This document shows, piece after piece, positions 46,834 to 58,249 of a stretch of 64,000 nucleotides of DNA. Position numbers and translations under genes: made by a program. The notes beneath the pieces were generated by a model that saw nothing but the letters and a program-made list of their open reading frames with translations, was not told where the DNA came from and did not search any database. Numbering within the stretch: position 1 is the first letter of the stretch; every line of letters starts with the position of its first letter. This DNA comes from Pollenia angustigena. Lineage: Eukaryota; Arthropoda; Insecta; Diptera; Polleniidae. The stretch lies in the NCBI GenBank assembly GCA_930367215.1, contig OV884056.1, positions 46,066,308 to 46,130,307 on the forward strand, given 5' to 3'.

Positions 46834-47937
46834 CTATTCGGAACAAAGGGCCACAACGAATCTATTCCATTCGGTCCGGTTTGATGATATACGTTTTATT
46901 TCTCCCCAGCTGAGATCGATGCGTCTAATTTCGATGTTCAATTGTCGACGCCAGGTGTGAGATGGTCTGCCTAATCTGCGGGATGTACCATGTGGATTCC
47001 AATCAATGGCAATTTTTGCTGTGTCATTTGGAGGCCTACGTAGCGTATGGCCAATCCAGCGCCATTTGCGGTTAAGTATGTCAGTATGGATTGGCTGCTG
47101 ATTTGTTTGACTCCAAAGTTCCATATTGGAGATGGTGTTGGGCCAAAAAACCTTTAGGATGCGTCGAAGACATCGATTAACAAACACTTGTAGAGTGTTT
47201 ACGTCGTGATCTGTTGTATTCCATGTCTCACATGCATAAAGGAGCACAGACTTAACACAAGAGTTAAAAATACGAATCTTGGTGTCCTTGGATATGGCTG
47301 AAGATTTCCATACTGACCGAAGGGAACCAAATGCTTGGTTAGCTTTAGAGATTCGGTACGTGACATCATTACTAGAACCACCTGTGTTTGTAATGATGCT
47401 GCCGAGGTAGCAAAAAGACGTTACTTCTTCCAGGTCGGTATTTCCTATGCAGAATTTGTTGGTGTTTGTTGTATTGCAGCGCATCACTTTGCTCTTGCCT
47501 ATGTTTATTTTTAAGCCAGCTTTTGCAGCTTCTGTTTCGATGCATTTCAGCTTAGATGTCATATCTTTATAACTGTGTGCAAGCAGGCAGATATCATCAG
47601 CATATTCAAGGCTCTCGAGCTGTTGGTTAAGACCCCAGTTGATACCTCTCTTTGCTTTAGTAGCATTGCGAACTATAACATCTAGAACGATGTTAAACAG
47701 CAAGGGAGACAGTACACAACCCTGGCGAACACCAGCTACAACATCGAAACTGTTGCTCAGAGCATTATTGTGGACAACACGACATTTAACATTACGGTAC
47801 AGCTCCTGAGTAAGGCTTATGATTTTGGGTGGGACCCCTTTGCAAGCTAGAGCACTCCATATTGCGTTTTGATTCAGGGTATCAAAAGCTTTTTCAAAAT
47901 CTATAAACAACAGGTAGAGCGGCAAATGCCCAGGCGG
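46834..47937 (-). pseudogene. 5'-truncated non-LTR retrotransposon reverse transcriptase
   Basis: An uninterrupted minus-strand frame of about 363 codons ends at a TAG at 46834-46836. The RT catalytic motifs come in order: FIDFEKAFDT (residues 8-17, motif A Asp), GVRQGCVLSPLLF (65-77, motif B), LEYADDICLL (106-115, motif C YADD), INIGKSKVM (140-148) and FCYLGSIIT (171-179). A C-terminal segment follows with RKWRWIGHTLRR and RRLGRPSHTWRRQL, a tail found on many LINE polyproteins. The frame has no proper ATG: the first codon of the open frame is TTG, and the fingers of the RT and the endonuclease domain are missing, so the copy is 5'-truncated near 47937, as is usual for target-primed reverse transcription. 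Downstream (46805-46819) lies an AT repeat that could be the element's 3' tail. The clade was not determined. The long intact frame implies a fairly young insertion. Confidence 0.88.
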
Positions 47938-48597
47938 AATACTTGCCGATTGGTCTTAAATATAACTGGTAAAAATTGCATCAATATCGGACAACTTTAA
48001 GTGCTGCCCCAAAGAGGTCAAAGGTCAAATTTAAGTAAATTAGGAATTTTCATTAGGAATTTTCTTGGTTGTTCTTGGATTGGCACGAAAATTTTTCATT
48101 AATTTGATGAAGGGTGGTTAGAATATTTTATGAATATATTTTGGAAAAATTAACCCTTCTGAGCTTATAAGGGGCAAAATTAGCAAGTTTTTCTTTTTTT
48201 GAAATATAAGTTCTTTAAACAAATTTAAGAATATTAGCCCATTTTATATTGCGTTAAAATTAATGCTAATTTTTTTTATTTTTGATAATGGGTAAATTAC
48301 ATAATTAAGTGCAATGCTCTGCAAATATTGATAAAAATTATTTAAAACTAGCAAAAAGTCAAAGGATGGTTTTTTGACAGGATTGTCATATTCAAAATTC
48401 AACGAAATTTTAGATGGTTACGGAGATAACATTATAAGATTTGCAAAATAGAAACTATTAGAAGACTTTCCACGCAATGACTTTAAATAATTTTTAGAAC
48501 TAGTAATAATATAATATTAATATTCGTAGGAGAAAGTCCGCCAAAAGAGCTACGCATTTAGCCAGATGGATGGCAAAGTTCATTTATTATTTGAAAG
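47938..48597. other. no gene seen
   Basis: AT-rich, no motif recognised. Confidence 0.35.
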
Positions 48598-48599
48598 TA

Positions 48600-49880
48600 A
48601 AGGGTGGTTAAATTGCAAGGGCCGATGTTGAATGTGAACCACACCTAAACGCCAAGTTTTTTTCCGAATTTTATTTGACATTTCTCTATTTCAGACTTAC
48701 TCAATTTGAACCATGGACAATCCAACAACGTGTTAAAGTTATCCAGACTTATTATGAAAATGGGCGTTCAAATCAAAATGCATATCGTGCACTTCGTGAT
48801 TTTTTTGGTCAATTTGATCGTCCAAATGTGCGTACAATCGCAAAAATCGTGGAAAAATTCGAGCAAACCGGGTCTGTAGAAGATTTGAGACACCAGTGCA
48901 TGCTCGTACAGCTCGTACTGCAGAAAATATTGCTGCTGTTCGCGATAGTGTGGCTGAAGAGCCGTCCACCTCAACTTGTCGTCGTGCCCAACAATTGCAC
49001 CTCTCACGCTCGTCGTTGATGAACATTATGCATAAAGACTTGCATTTACACGCTTACAAGGTGCAATTGGCTCAAGAACTAAAGCCTCTTGACCATTCCA
49101 AACGTCGTGAATGGGCAGAATGGTGGCAAGAAATGGCAACAGTGGATGATCAATTTTCGAAGAAAATCATCTTCAGTGATGAGGCACATTTTCACCTCAG
49201 TGGATTCGTCAATAAACAGAATTGCCGCATTTGGGCGAATGAGAATCCAAGAGTGATTGTCGAAAAACCAATGCACCCACAAAGAGTGACTGTTTGGTGC
49301 GGTTTATGGGCTGGCGGCATCATCGGGCCTTTTTTTCAAAATGAGGCCGGTCAGGCAGTTACTGTGAATGGTGTTCGCTATCGTGAGATGATAACGAACT
49401 TTTTATGGCCCGAATTGGAAGATATGGATGTGGACGATATGTGATTTCAGCAGGACGGTGCCACTTGCCACACAGCTAATGAAACAATGGCTCTTTTGCG
49501 CAACAAATTCAATGGCCGTGTTATCTCACGTAATGGCGATGTCAATTGGCCGCCAAGATCATGTGATTTGACACCGTTGGACTTTTTTCTTTGGGGTTAT
49601 TTGAAAGAAAAGGTGTACGTCGATAAGCCAGCAACAATTCAAGAGCTAAAGGATGAGATAATTCGGCACATTAACGGCATAGAACCTCCATTATGCCTCA
49701 GGGTCATCGAAAATTTGGACCATCGGATGGAGGTGTGCCGCCGTGGTCGCGGCGCTCATTTGGCCGATATTTTGTTCCATACATAATTGAGTAATACCAA
49801 TATATCATAATAAAATAAAATTACAATAATTTCCTAAATAGTTTGTGTTTTATTCAAAATCAACATCGGCCCTTGAAATT
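48600..49880 (+). mobile_element. mariner-type element, copy A, 3' end truncated
   Basis: 5' end AAGGGTGGTTAAATTGCAAG with TA at 48598-48599, then GGGCCGATGTTG. The 3' end reaches CAACATCGGCCCTTGAAATT but stops there; the remaining bases up to the AACCACCCTT end, present in copy B, are missing. Confidence 0.88.
48712..49786 (+). pseudogene. mariner-type DDD transposase, copy A, broken
   Basis: The protein starts at the ATG of CCATGGAC in copy B alignment. Here an 8-bp deletion just after it shifts the frame, so WTIQQRVKVIQTYYENGRSN is read without an ATG of its own. N-terminal helix-turn-helix region (NAYRALRDFFGQFDRP), a single-base deletion near 48891 (second frameshift), SDEAHFHLSGFVNKQNCRIW with the first Asp, then TGA at 49442-49444 where copy B has TGG, and FQQDGATCHT with the second Asp. 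After it come NWPPRSCDLTPLDFFLWGY with the third Asp and the end HLADILFHT. Thirty-six residues lie between the second and third Asp, unlike the 34 of classical mariners. It belongs to the IS630-Tc1-mariner superfamily; the subfamily is not named. Confidence 0.88.
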
Positions 49881-50086
49881 TTATTTTTCGAAAACAATTT
49901 CCTGCGTTAAACGAAATTGAAGTGTAAGGTTTAATCGAAACTGCTGGATTTATTGTTAAGTGCTATTCGCAATTCTGGTTTAATGCTGATAAAGCAGATC
50001 AAGCTCCTTTAAACGACATTGAATTCTTGAGAAATTTGGAAAATTACAAAAAATTAACCAAGCCTATGCATTTGTACCGATGTGTG
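49881..50086. other. no gene seen
   Basis: Sequence between copy A and the next repeat, unassigned. Confidence 0.3.
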
Positions 50087-50603
50087 TAAAGACCCAACTT
50101 AAAGTATACCGATCGACTCAGAATCACTTTCTGAGTTGAACTAACGATGTCCGTTCGGTTGGCTGGCTGGCAGGCTGGCTGGCTGACTGTCCATGTAACC
50201 TTGTGCGCGTAGTACAGGTCGCAATTTTCGAGATAACTTTATAAAATTTTGGACATATGTTCTGTTTGGCACAAGGACCAAGCTTATTGAAAATGGGCTG
50301 AATCGTAGGACCACGAGGGAAGATAGCGGGAAATTTCAAAGCGATTTTAAAGAAATTTAAAACAAAGATAGAACCATATCTATATGGACACAAAAGGTAT
50401 GCATTTTTATAAAAAAGAGGACCACGAGGGGAGATAGTGTCAATTTCTGCCTCTCAAAAACTTTCAAACCGATTTTAATGAAGTTTATAAACATACATAG
50501 ATAAATCCATATTTATATGGACACATAAGCATGATGTGTTTTTAAATACTGTGGTGTAGGGTATCATATGGTCGGGCTTGACCGACTATATTTTCTTACT
50601 TGT
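50087..50603 (+). repeat. interspersed repeat ending GGTCGGGCTTGACCGACTAT
   Basis: Starts near AAAGACCCAACTTAAAGTAT and ACCGATCGACTCAGAATC, holds a (GGCT)n tract (50159-50187) and ends GGTATCATATGGTCGGGC, TTGACCGACTATATTTTC. Relatives lie at 46386 (minus, end only) and 52800-53070 (minus). Class unknown. Confidence 0.6.
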
Positions 50604-50944
50604 TAAATTTAAATTAATTCACCCTATTTTTAACACAATTTTTCGTAATTTTTTCCACAGGCAATTTTTTTTTGCGATTTTTGAACAAAATCTTTTTTGT
50701 AGCTCTATTAAATATTTTTCTAAATATTTGTAGAAAACAGCTTTTGCGAAATTTTTTATTGATATTGAATTAATTACAAAGTCAAAACAAAAAAACTACA
50801 GCTTCTTAAAAATCTTCAATCGCGAATAAGGGCGCTTACTTTGAATTCCACGTTTCAGCTTTACCAATAGGGTGCTCAGTTTGTTACGATTTGCGACTAA
50901 AACTCTATTGAAAAACTGTTAAGAAAAAAAAATAATCGTAAAAA

Positions 50945-51163
50945 AAAAATGTCCGTAAACACCTGGGTTCGAGCCCAGATTGAGTCAAGAATGAAAAATT
51001 GTCAATAAATTTTAATTAATTTTCATGTTGTAAAATTCCTTTCTTCATAAAAATAATTTAATGAAAATTAAATTTAATGAACTTAAGCCTAATTAAAAAT
51101 ATTAAAAAAATTTGGATTAAAAACCATAAATAGTTCAATAAAATAACCACAATACTAATAATT
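50945..51163 (+). mobile_element. tRNA-derived SINE, 5'-truncated copy
   Basis: Starts in the tRNA-like head just before the B box (GGGTTCGAGCCC at 50965), then the same AT-rich tail as in the 2974 palindrome. It extends through TTGGATTAAAAACCATAAAT, AGTTCAATAAAATAACCAC to AATACTAATAATTGTT, the natural tail end. Confidence 0.65.
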
Positions 51164-51399
51164 GTTAAAGCTAAGGCACGAGCTCTATGTTTGCATTTGT
51201 CCTTCAAGTTGTGCTGAAAAGGTCAACAAGAATAAGAAAGACAATAAATGAAAAAACAAAAAAAAATATGTACTGTGAACTTCAAGAAGAATTCTTGACA
51301 AAAGTACGAAAAAACAGAAGTAAAGGAATAACATGTTAAAATAAATTAAAATGGATAATCATTCAGAGCAAATTTCGATCTACCAAAGGTTGAATACAA
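51164..51399. other. no gene seen
   Basis: Unassigned sequence between two SINE copies. Confidence 0.3.
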
Positions 51400-51690
51400 T
51401 TTGGTTTAAGGATTGATGTTTGACTAATGACGTCAGCAGTCGTCGATGGCTGCGAGTGTTAAACGGCAAGCCCTCTGAGGAGATTGAGTGGTTGCAATCG
51501 AAACATGGCAGGGTAACCTGTCCGTAAAAACCTGGGTTCGAGCCCAGATTGAGTCAAGAATGAAAAATTGTCAATAAATTTTAATTAATTTTCATGTTGT
51601 AAAATTCCTTTCTTCATAAAAATAATTTAATGAAAATTAAATTTAATGAACTTAAGCCTAATTAAAAATATTAAAAAAATTTGGATTAAA
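51400..51690 (+). mobile_element. tRNA-derived SINE, longer copy
   Basis: Begins TTGGTTTAAGGATTGATG, matching in reverse the loop of the 2974 palindrome. Then GATGGCTGCGAGTGTTAAAC, A-box-like GATTGAGTGGTTGCAATCG (51484), B box GGGTTCGAGCCC (51535) and the shared tail. Its last 160 bp repeat 50945-51120 almost exactly. Confidence 0.7.
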
Positions 51691-52799
51691 AAAAAAATAT
51701 TTAAAAAAAAAAGCGAAAAAATAATTAAAAAAAAAAATTATATATTTAACAAAGTTCGATTAATTTGGAAATGGAACAATGATCCCAAAAGTATAAAAAA
51801 TATCGTTTTATGGAACACTAGTAGAGAAATTAGCGAATATCAAATATGGCGAATGCGAGCGTTAATTACGAAAAATTACTGGCACCATTAAATTTATCCC
51901 CGGCTTGTTAAAAAAAATTTATTTTAATAATTTAGTTAAAGTAAATTTTAAAAAAATATTTGAAAGAATTTAATAAAATCATAATGGTTGTCCCATATTT
52001 CCCAAAATTAATTTGCATATTTAGAGGGCCTTATGTTTTAAACTTCAAATCCGCTCTTTGTCAGTTTCATATTTATTTTAATTTATATTTTTCATTTTAG
52101 TTTAATATGCATAAATACAATTTAGACATTTTTGTGTTTTAAGCCACATAAATAAATTTATGGTCAGTGCAGATTAATATTGACAAAATGTTGCCATACA
52201 ACGGCACATTTAGCTTGGTTTTAACTAAAAACAAATCATAATAGAGATTTGAGATGGAAATTGGGGGTAAAAAGTACAATTTCATTGGAAGCAATTTTAA
52301 AGCTTGACACCATGACTTTTTTGCTGGGGTCAACATGCATCGAATTTTTGTTGCTATTGTTGAGAAAAGGCATGCGAGGTGGATAAGCTTTTTTAGGCTC
52401 TTACACAAAGTTCAAAGTAATGTGTGTTCACAAAGAAACATAGCCCCTTTCCCAGAACTTATAGAATCCCCTGCACGTGATTTTAGTTTAAGCCGTTGGC
52501 AATACGGGATTCCCGAAATGGCCCAATTAATTATCAGCTCAGAGCATTTTAACTTCCTGAGGGCTTCTAGTTTTGTGTTAGCAGATGGAATTCTTATTAG
52601 CTACAATTTTAAATTCCAGATAAACTTCATAAGTCGCTACTTCCTTAATAGTGCAGTTTCCAGCGATAAGTGCTCCTTAAGACACATACCTACATTAACG
52701 AGCTACTCATTTAGTAAAAGACAATAACATAACAGCATCTTGTAGGTTCCTTGGTAAAATAGACAATTCCGTGTGCATTCATTTTGGCTATTAACAAAT
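51691..52799. other. unassigned; 130-codon open frame at 52335-52727
   Basis: AT-rich. The + strand frame 52335-52727 (starting MHRIFVAIVEKRHARW) has no family I recognise, no clear Kozak context and no splice partner. It is reported only as an open frame. Confidence 0.25.
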
Positions 52800-53070
52800 T
52801 ATTATATCACCCACCAGTATATAAAAATGGCTTTTGGTACAATAAAGCTCAAAAATTATTATTGTATACCATCGTTATAAGATGGTTTATGGGCCCAAAA
52901 ACTCTATGCCGGAAAGAAGCTTGCATGGGGAATGTTTGAAATTATGGACAGATGCTCGCCATTTTCAATACGATTTGTACAGCCGGATGGACGGACGGAG
53001 ATCATTAGATCAATTCAAAAACTAATTCTGAGTCAATCGGTATACTTACTAAAAGGTGGGTCTCAAACAA
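52800..53070 (-). repeat. minus-strand copy of the 50087 repeat family
   Basis: On the minus strand, AGACCCACCTTTTAGTAAGT, ATACCGATTGACTCAGAATT and CTCCGTCCGTCCATCCGG follow the start of the repeat at 50087. Confidence 0.55.
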
Positions 53071-53436
53071 ATGTTTAAAGGTGTTCGAAACATCAGCACA
53101 ATAGCCTCTACACTATTGTTGTGCGGATATAAAAAGATTAAGTGCACAAAAAAAATTATTTTCATATTTGAATAAGAAAATCGAAAACGATTTTTGCGGT
53201 ATTGATCAAAAAGTTTGTAGGTATAGTTATTGAATTTTTAGTCAGCAACCAAGTTTATTGATTGAATAAAAAAAGTTTTTGCCCAAAATAATTTTTTTCA
53301 ACAAAATGTTTACGTGATTTGTTAAAATAAATTGTTGGAAATGTTGAATAATTCAAACAAAATGTTTATCGAATCTTTATTTGTTAATTATTATGTTCTA
53401 TATTCCCAATTTTTATTTTTTGATAAAAACATTAAA

Positions 53437-53590
53437 ATTTATTGTGGGGGGATAAGCTAGTTCCTGTGCGCATTTCGCTGGTTGTTTACGCCAGATCATC
53501 ATTCAGAAAACTTGTTCCAAAGACTTTGGAAAAACTGGAGATATTATGCAAATAAAACTGTAAAGCGAATGAGAATTATGTCTTATTGAA
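53437..53590 (+). repeat. dispersed repeat, copy 2 (partner of 14418)
   Basis: AATTTATTGTGGGGGG, CATTTCGCTGGTTGTTTACG and TTCCAAAGACTTTGGAAAAA match 14418-14570 in order. Confidence 0.6.
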
Positions 53591-54032
53591 AAATGGAGAA
53601 GAGTTATAAAAATACTGTCTCTCCTTTGATTTTAATATTTTTTTTATTGAATATAAAGAAATTTGTAATTATTTCATTGTTAAATTGTTTTATTGAGTGC
53701 CATTTTGCAAAGCGTAATTTTGATAAATTTGTTCATTGAATCAAATAAAGAAAAGTTTGTTGATCTTAAATTTTATTTTTAACAAACTGTGTTTTTAAAA
53801 ATTTTCTTGAGATATTGTTTTCTGTGTACAATTAAGCATTCAATATTAGAGTTTGCTAAAAACCGTAAAAATGTGAAACCGCGGTTTCGGTTTTAAAATG
53901 ATTACAACCGGTCGGTTTCGGTTCGGTTTTCGATTTTGATGAATATCAAAGTTAAACTTTATACTTAAACATATACATTTTTTTGTATGTAATACAATTT
54001 TTTATTTGTTTCAGTTCTGGTACTTTTATTAA

Positions 54033-54493
54033 CCCTTAAGTGTATTCCTGGGCTTAGCCAGGCATTTTTTTGTTTTGACTTTTTTCCAGTTTTTTTTTTA
54101 TATAATTATTATGTATATTAGAACGAAACTTTATGTATTCCTCAATCAAAGTGTTTTTTATAAGAAAATGAGAAAAAAAAGTGGAAATTTAAACATCGTG
54201 GGCGCCGCAATTGGCCAAATGAACATTTTGTGCACATTGTATCGACCTGGGCCTGGCAAGGCCCTTCCCTATTATATATGTAATGTTTTTCGAAGAATTA
54301 TTCTATTTCCCAACAAAATGTTCCTGCTATAGCCATAAAACTCCATACATATAAAAGAAGTCCCAGCCTTGCCCTGGAGCTCGTTAGTGTGAGTTTTTTT
54401 CAATAGTCACACAAACTCTATACAAAATACTAGTGGTCCCAGCCAGGCCCAAGTGGTAGTTTGTGCCACACAAGTGAGGTATCTACTTAAGAG
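54033..54493. mobile_element. possible piggyBac-like MITE
   Basis: TTAA at 54029-54032, then CCCTTAAGTGTATTCCTGG. The right end is the complement of CTCTTAAGTAGATACCT, followed by TAAA instead of TTAA. Inside, GGGCTTAGCCAGG and CCAGCCAGGCCC pair in inverted order. Confidence 0.35.
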
Positions 54494-54616
54494 TAAAAAA
54501 GGTAACATTTGTTCTTGTTAGTATTTATTTTGAATTTTTAGAATTTTGAAATACCTTGTCATTGTTGCAGGCTGATATCTATAAAGTTTTTGTGTATGAA
54601 GCACGAGTTTTATGTA

Positions 54617-55270
54617 TAACTAGCTGACCCGACAGACGTTGTCCTGTCCAAATTAGGAAAATTGTTCGATTTTTAAAATCCGTTAAAAACATACGAACAT
54701 TTGAAAGAAAAATTTGTCAAATCGATGGAGACGTTTTCTGATTTTACGTAAACCGAAAAAAGTGGGCGTTAAAGTGGGCGGGGCAAAATGTTCTAAAAAC
54801 CTAAGTTGGACCATGGCGATGATTTTAAAAAAAAATTGTACAAATCGGTCAATCCGTTCTCAAGTTATGCGCTTAATAGAAAAAGTGGGCGTAAAAGTAG
54901 GCGTGGTACATTTTTCTTTCGATGAAAAGGTAAAATGGATTAATAAGAACATTTAAAAGAAAAACTAGTCAAATCGATGGAGCTGTTTTTTGATTTTAGG
55001 TTAATCGAAAAAAGTGGGCGGGGCAAAATTGTCTTTCCGCAAAAACCTAAGTTCGACCATGGCGATAATTTTAAAGAAAAAATCGTCCAAATTATATAGA
55101 CTGGTGGTGCAATATGAAAATTGGATTTTGCAGACCGAAATCAAAAATCAGACTTCACAGTGTCACCCGCCTGAATATTCCCTGAAAATTTCATCAAAAT
55201 CGGCCCAGCCGTTTTGGAGTCCATACGTTACATACAGACATACATACATACATCCTATTTTATATATATA
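54617..55270 (+). repeat. retroposon-like repeat with TATATA tail
   Basis: Starts TAACTAGCTGACCCGACAG and ends with TTTCATCAAAATCGGCCC, AGCCGTTTTGGAGTCC, a (CATA)n run and TATATATA. This start and end are common to a widespread insect retroposon-like repeat (recollection). An internal duplication repeats GTCAAATCGATGGAG (54717, 54969) and AAAAAGTGGGCG (three times). Confidence 0.55.
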
Positions 55271-55401
55271 GAAAATTTTAAATTTCTTCAAGCATAAATA
55301 TATTGTTAAAGTAAAAGCTATAACCGAGGTTTTTTTTTATCGGTTTTTAGGCACTTAAAACCGCGGTTTCGATTTCGGTTAAAACCGAACAGCAATCCCT
55401 A

Positions 55402-56822
55402 ATTTAAATGGTGCATTTTGTAATTTTTACTCCTCATCACTGTTAGATACCACAAAATCATTTTCATTTGTTTTCCAATTTTACTCGTTAATAATCCATT
55501 TAATACGACTCGATGGCAAATGCAACCAAATACCACAAATAAATAATTTAATAAAAAAATGTATGGTTATTTAGTTTAGTTTAGATTTAATTTTTTTTTG
55601 TTTGTTTTTAGTCGGCATTTATTTTTTGTTGCAACAGTAATTCTCTTCTTAAATACTGGTGGTTTTTTGTTGAATGTTTTATTTTTAACAATATTCAACA
55701 GTTTCTAATGGTTTTTGTGGTTTATTTTAACTAATTAATACGAGAAGAAATTATAGTTAATTATAAACAAATTAAAAACAATTTTTTACCTTAAACATAA
55801 CAAGTTTTTTATGCAGCAAAAGTTTATTATGTTGATGGTTTTGCTAAGACTCCTACAAGTCTGGCACGATTTGTATATAAAAAAATATTTATAAAAAAAA
55901 ATCTGCAGCAAAAACTTTATTTTTCTCAAGAAATTGAGTAGAAGATGAAAAAAAAAACAAATCCAAATACTCCTTGTGCTTTGTTGTGCAAGTTGGTAAG
56001 ACTTGCTACATAGTTTTTGTTGCTGGTTGTGGGTACATTTTGTCAAACATCAAGTTTGTGCCAACTTATGATGCTCCATACTCCTCCAACACAAAAAAAA
56101 ACCAAAAGCCTGGAGGTTATAATGTTGCCCATATTGTCAGGATTATTTTAAATTGTATTGGTAAAAGTCCCAGCATGCCTGTGTATGAGTCTGAGTCGAT
56201 ATTTCTTCCTGCAACTCGTATGCAGATAAGTGTGTGTTGAAGTTGCAATTTTTCATTTCATTTCTTTTCTTTTTTTTTTCTTCAAAAGAAAAACTTTTAA
56301 TATGATTTTATAGCAACAACTTTGAGATCTTATTTGTTTAACATCTGGGAATGATTATTGTGCTTTTAACGTGTAAAATGTGTGTGTGTGTGTACGTAAA
56401 AAAAAAATTTATTCCAAAACTAAATTATACAACAATTCATTCATGCATTCTTTCCATTTTGTAATCATGTCTCTGTTTTTACTTTATTTGTTCGGATGTG
56501 AACTAAATTTTATTTAAATTTAGACAAAAAAAAAAAAAAAAAACTAAGCCGAAGGATAAACTTTATGCAAATTTTATTAAGAAATCTGTTAGCGTAAAAG
56601 AGTTGCCATTAAAAAAGCTGTGTATTCGATAAATTCGTTATATGGTTTCCTAAACTACGAAGTATAAAATTTCCAAAAACTTGCCTTCTTTTTGTGCAAT
56701 TTTCAAACTTCAATTACCCGGAGTTTTGCGTATAGATCTTGGATTAAGTTTTGGAAGTAATTCAACTTGTCTAGAGTTTTAAAAGTGGCCGAACCCCAAT
56801 TTGACTGCGTCCAGATTTATAC
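55402..56822. other. AT-rich, no gene seen
   Basis: Two short overlapping frames on opposite strands at 55786-56046 and 55974-56240 have no recognisable similarity. No repeat family identified. Confidence 0.35.
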
Positions 56823-56982
56823 AGGGTGGTGCATACGGTAAGGATTTCGTTTTTTCTCAGAATTAATTTGGAAAACTTGGGAAATTTATGATGGACCGAC
56901 TCAGCACAGGAAGAAGAACTATCAACTTTATTTTGAGAATGATCATTTGATTTTTCAGGAACAAAGATCATATCGAATAACA

Positions 56983-57310
56983 AGCGATGAAGCCCATTTT
57001 CATCTCCATGGACACCTCAATAAAAAATATTGGTAGACGAAACCAAAAAACATGAAATGTACCCACTTAGATACACAATATGGTGTGGAATAATTTCAGA
57101 GAAGGTCAGTGGACCATATTTTTTCGAAAACGACGAACAATTTATTGTTAATGTGAAAAGCTTTCAATACCGGGCAATGATTAAACATTTTTTAGGCCTG
57201 AGGTAGACAACAACCCAGAATTTTGGTTGCTATAAGATGAAGCCACAGCTCGATTAGCTCGTCAAACTATGGCTCTCCTGCGTGAAATATTTGGCGTTAA
57301 AAAAATATAG
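56983..57310 (+). pseudogene. mariner-type transposase catalytic-region fossil
   Basis: Contains the first-Asp block SDEAHFHLHGHLNKKYW and weak traces of the rest (PYFFENDEQFIVNVKSFQYR, LARQTMALLREIFG). In-frame stops occur within 20 codons. The second-Asp block is reduced to DEATARLARQTM. More diverged than the copies at 48600 and 61260. Confidence 0.65.
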
Positions 57311-57593
57311 CGTTTTTCTGATTTTAACTGATTTTTCTTTTGGGTTAGCTAAATAGTAAGGTGTATGCCAACAAGCCAACAAGCCAACTTTAAGGCGAAT
57401 ATCTGAAAAAAGTTATGGGAAATGCTCTGGAAGCAAAAAATGGGCACCGTTTGAAAGATATTCCGGCATGTTCTAGAGGTCGAAATGAAGTGAAATTGAA
57501 ATCGAGCGAGATTTTGATTCTAGTTATTTACAAAATAACTGTAGTTTTTCCTTTTTTTAGGAGTTGTTCCTGTAAAGATAATCGGTACTTTAA

Positions 57594-58249
57594 CCCTTAA
57601 CAACCCAGTATGCTTTTGTAACGTAACTGACCAGTAGTGTCCATCGGACTCATTAAAGCAATTAATGATACTAAAAGAAAAAAAAAGACAGTATACGTTA
57701 GAAAAAAGTTTTATTTATATTATATACTAAGGTATTTTGTTTATTTAACTTTAATTAGTTATTTTTTAAACAAACATTACAAATAATGAGTGTTATTTTT
57801 GTCAACCTAATATGGCCTAAGTTTCTTCAATGTAACTAAAATTCAATTTTTGATTACAATATTTGTTTTTTACAGAGTGTTCAGATCAGACATACCGTTT
57901 GCATTTCTCGCAGCACTGTTTGGAAGTTCTAGATATTTTTGAGTGGCAAATGGGACAACGCTTCTTTCGTTTTGAATCAGGTTCAGATGGTTGACCAGCA
58001 CCTTATATAATAATAAACAATATATTAATGTGTCTATTGGACACTTGTGGGTTGATGCGCTACTATTTTAGTTTATTGATAACAAATAATAAACTATTTA
58101 TGCTAAAATTATTTTAATTGCGCATTTCTATTCTCAAGACCATCGAGGTAGAATAGGTAAAACGAGGTTTCTCAAAAATAAATACTTTAGCTTTTATGAG
58201 CAATGGAATTCAAAAATGTGTCCGCGAGACACTTGTGGGTTGTTAAGGG
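57594..58249. mobile_element. 656-bp piggyBac-like element
   Basis: Perfect 14-bp ends CCCTTAACAACCCA and TGGGTTGTTAAGGG, directly flanked by TTAA at 57590-57593 and 58250-58253. A subterminal GACACTTGTGGGTTG word occurs at the right end (58228) and again inside (58040). It carries the remnant of a piggyBac C-terminal zinc domain on the minus strand. Confidence 0.85.
57886..58002 (-). pseudogene. piggyBac transposase C-terminal cysteine-rich domain remnant
   Basis: A minus-strand frame of 38 codons ends at TGA (57886-57888) and reads PDSKRKKRCPICHSK, then ISRTSKQCCEKCKRYV. The basic stretch followed by C-x2-C ... C-C-x2-C with a His is the pattern of the cross-brace zinc domain at the C-terminus of piggyBac transposases, which binds the terminal repeats. 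An in-frame stop just upstream and the short length of the element show that the catalytic domain has been deleted. The family is inferred from this domain and from the TTAA-flanked ends together. Confidence 0.75.

Larger units (their letters stand above)
53847..55401. mobile_element. hAT-like element rich in AACCG words
   Basis: Ends TAGAGTTTGCTAAAAACCG and complement of TAGGGATTGCTGTTCGG, both followed by AAACCGCGGTTTCG-type palindromes (53877 and 55360). Flanking 8-mers (TTCAATAT, ATTTAAAT) agree only in part. Contains two further insertions. Confidence 0.5.

Noticed and set aside
48114..48126. AAGGGTGGTTA word upstream of mariner copy A, possible solo terminus
   Set aside because: Only 11 bases match and neither the adjacent GGGCCGATGTTG nor a TA target is present.
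52335..52727. 130-codon open frame, the longest unassigned one
   Set aside because: No recognisable family, low-complexity context and no splice or promoter evidence. Length alone is not enough for a gene call.
55786..56240. Overlapping frames on both strands (86 and 88 residues)
   Set aside because: No family and low complexity; nothing beyond chance in AT-rich DNA.
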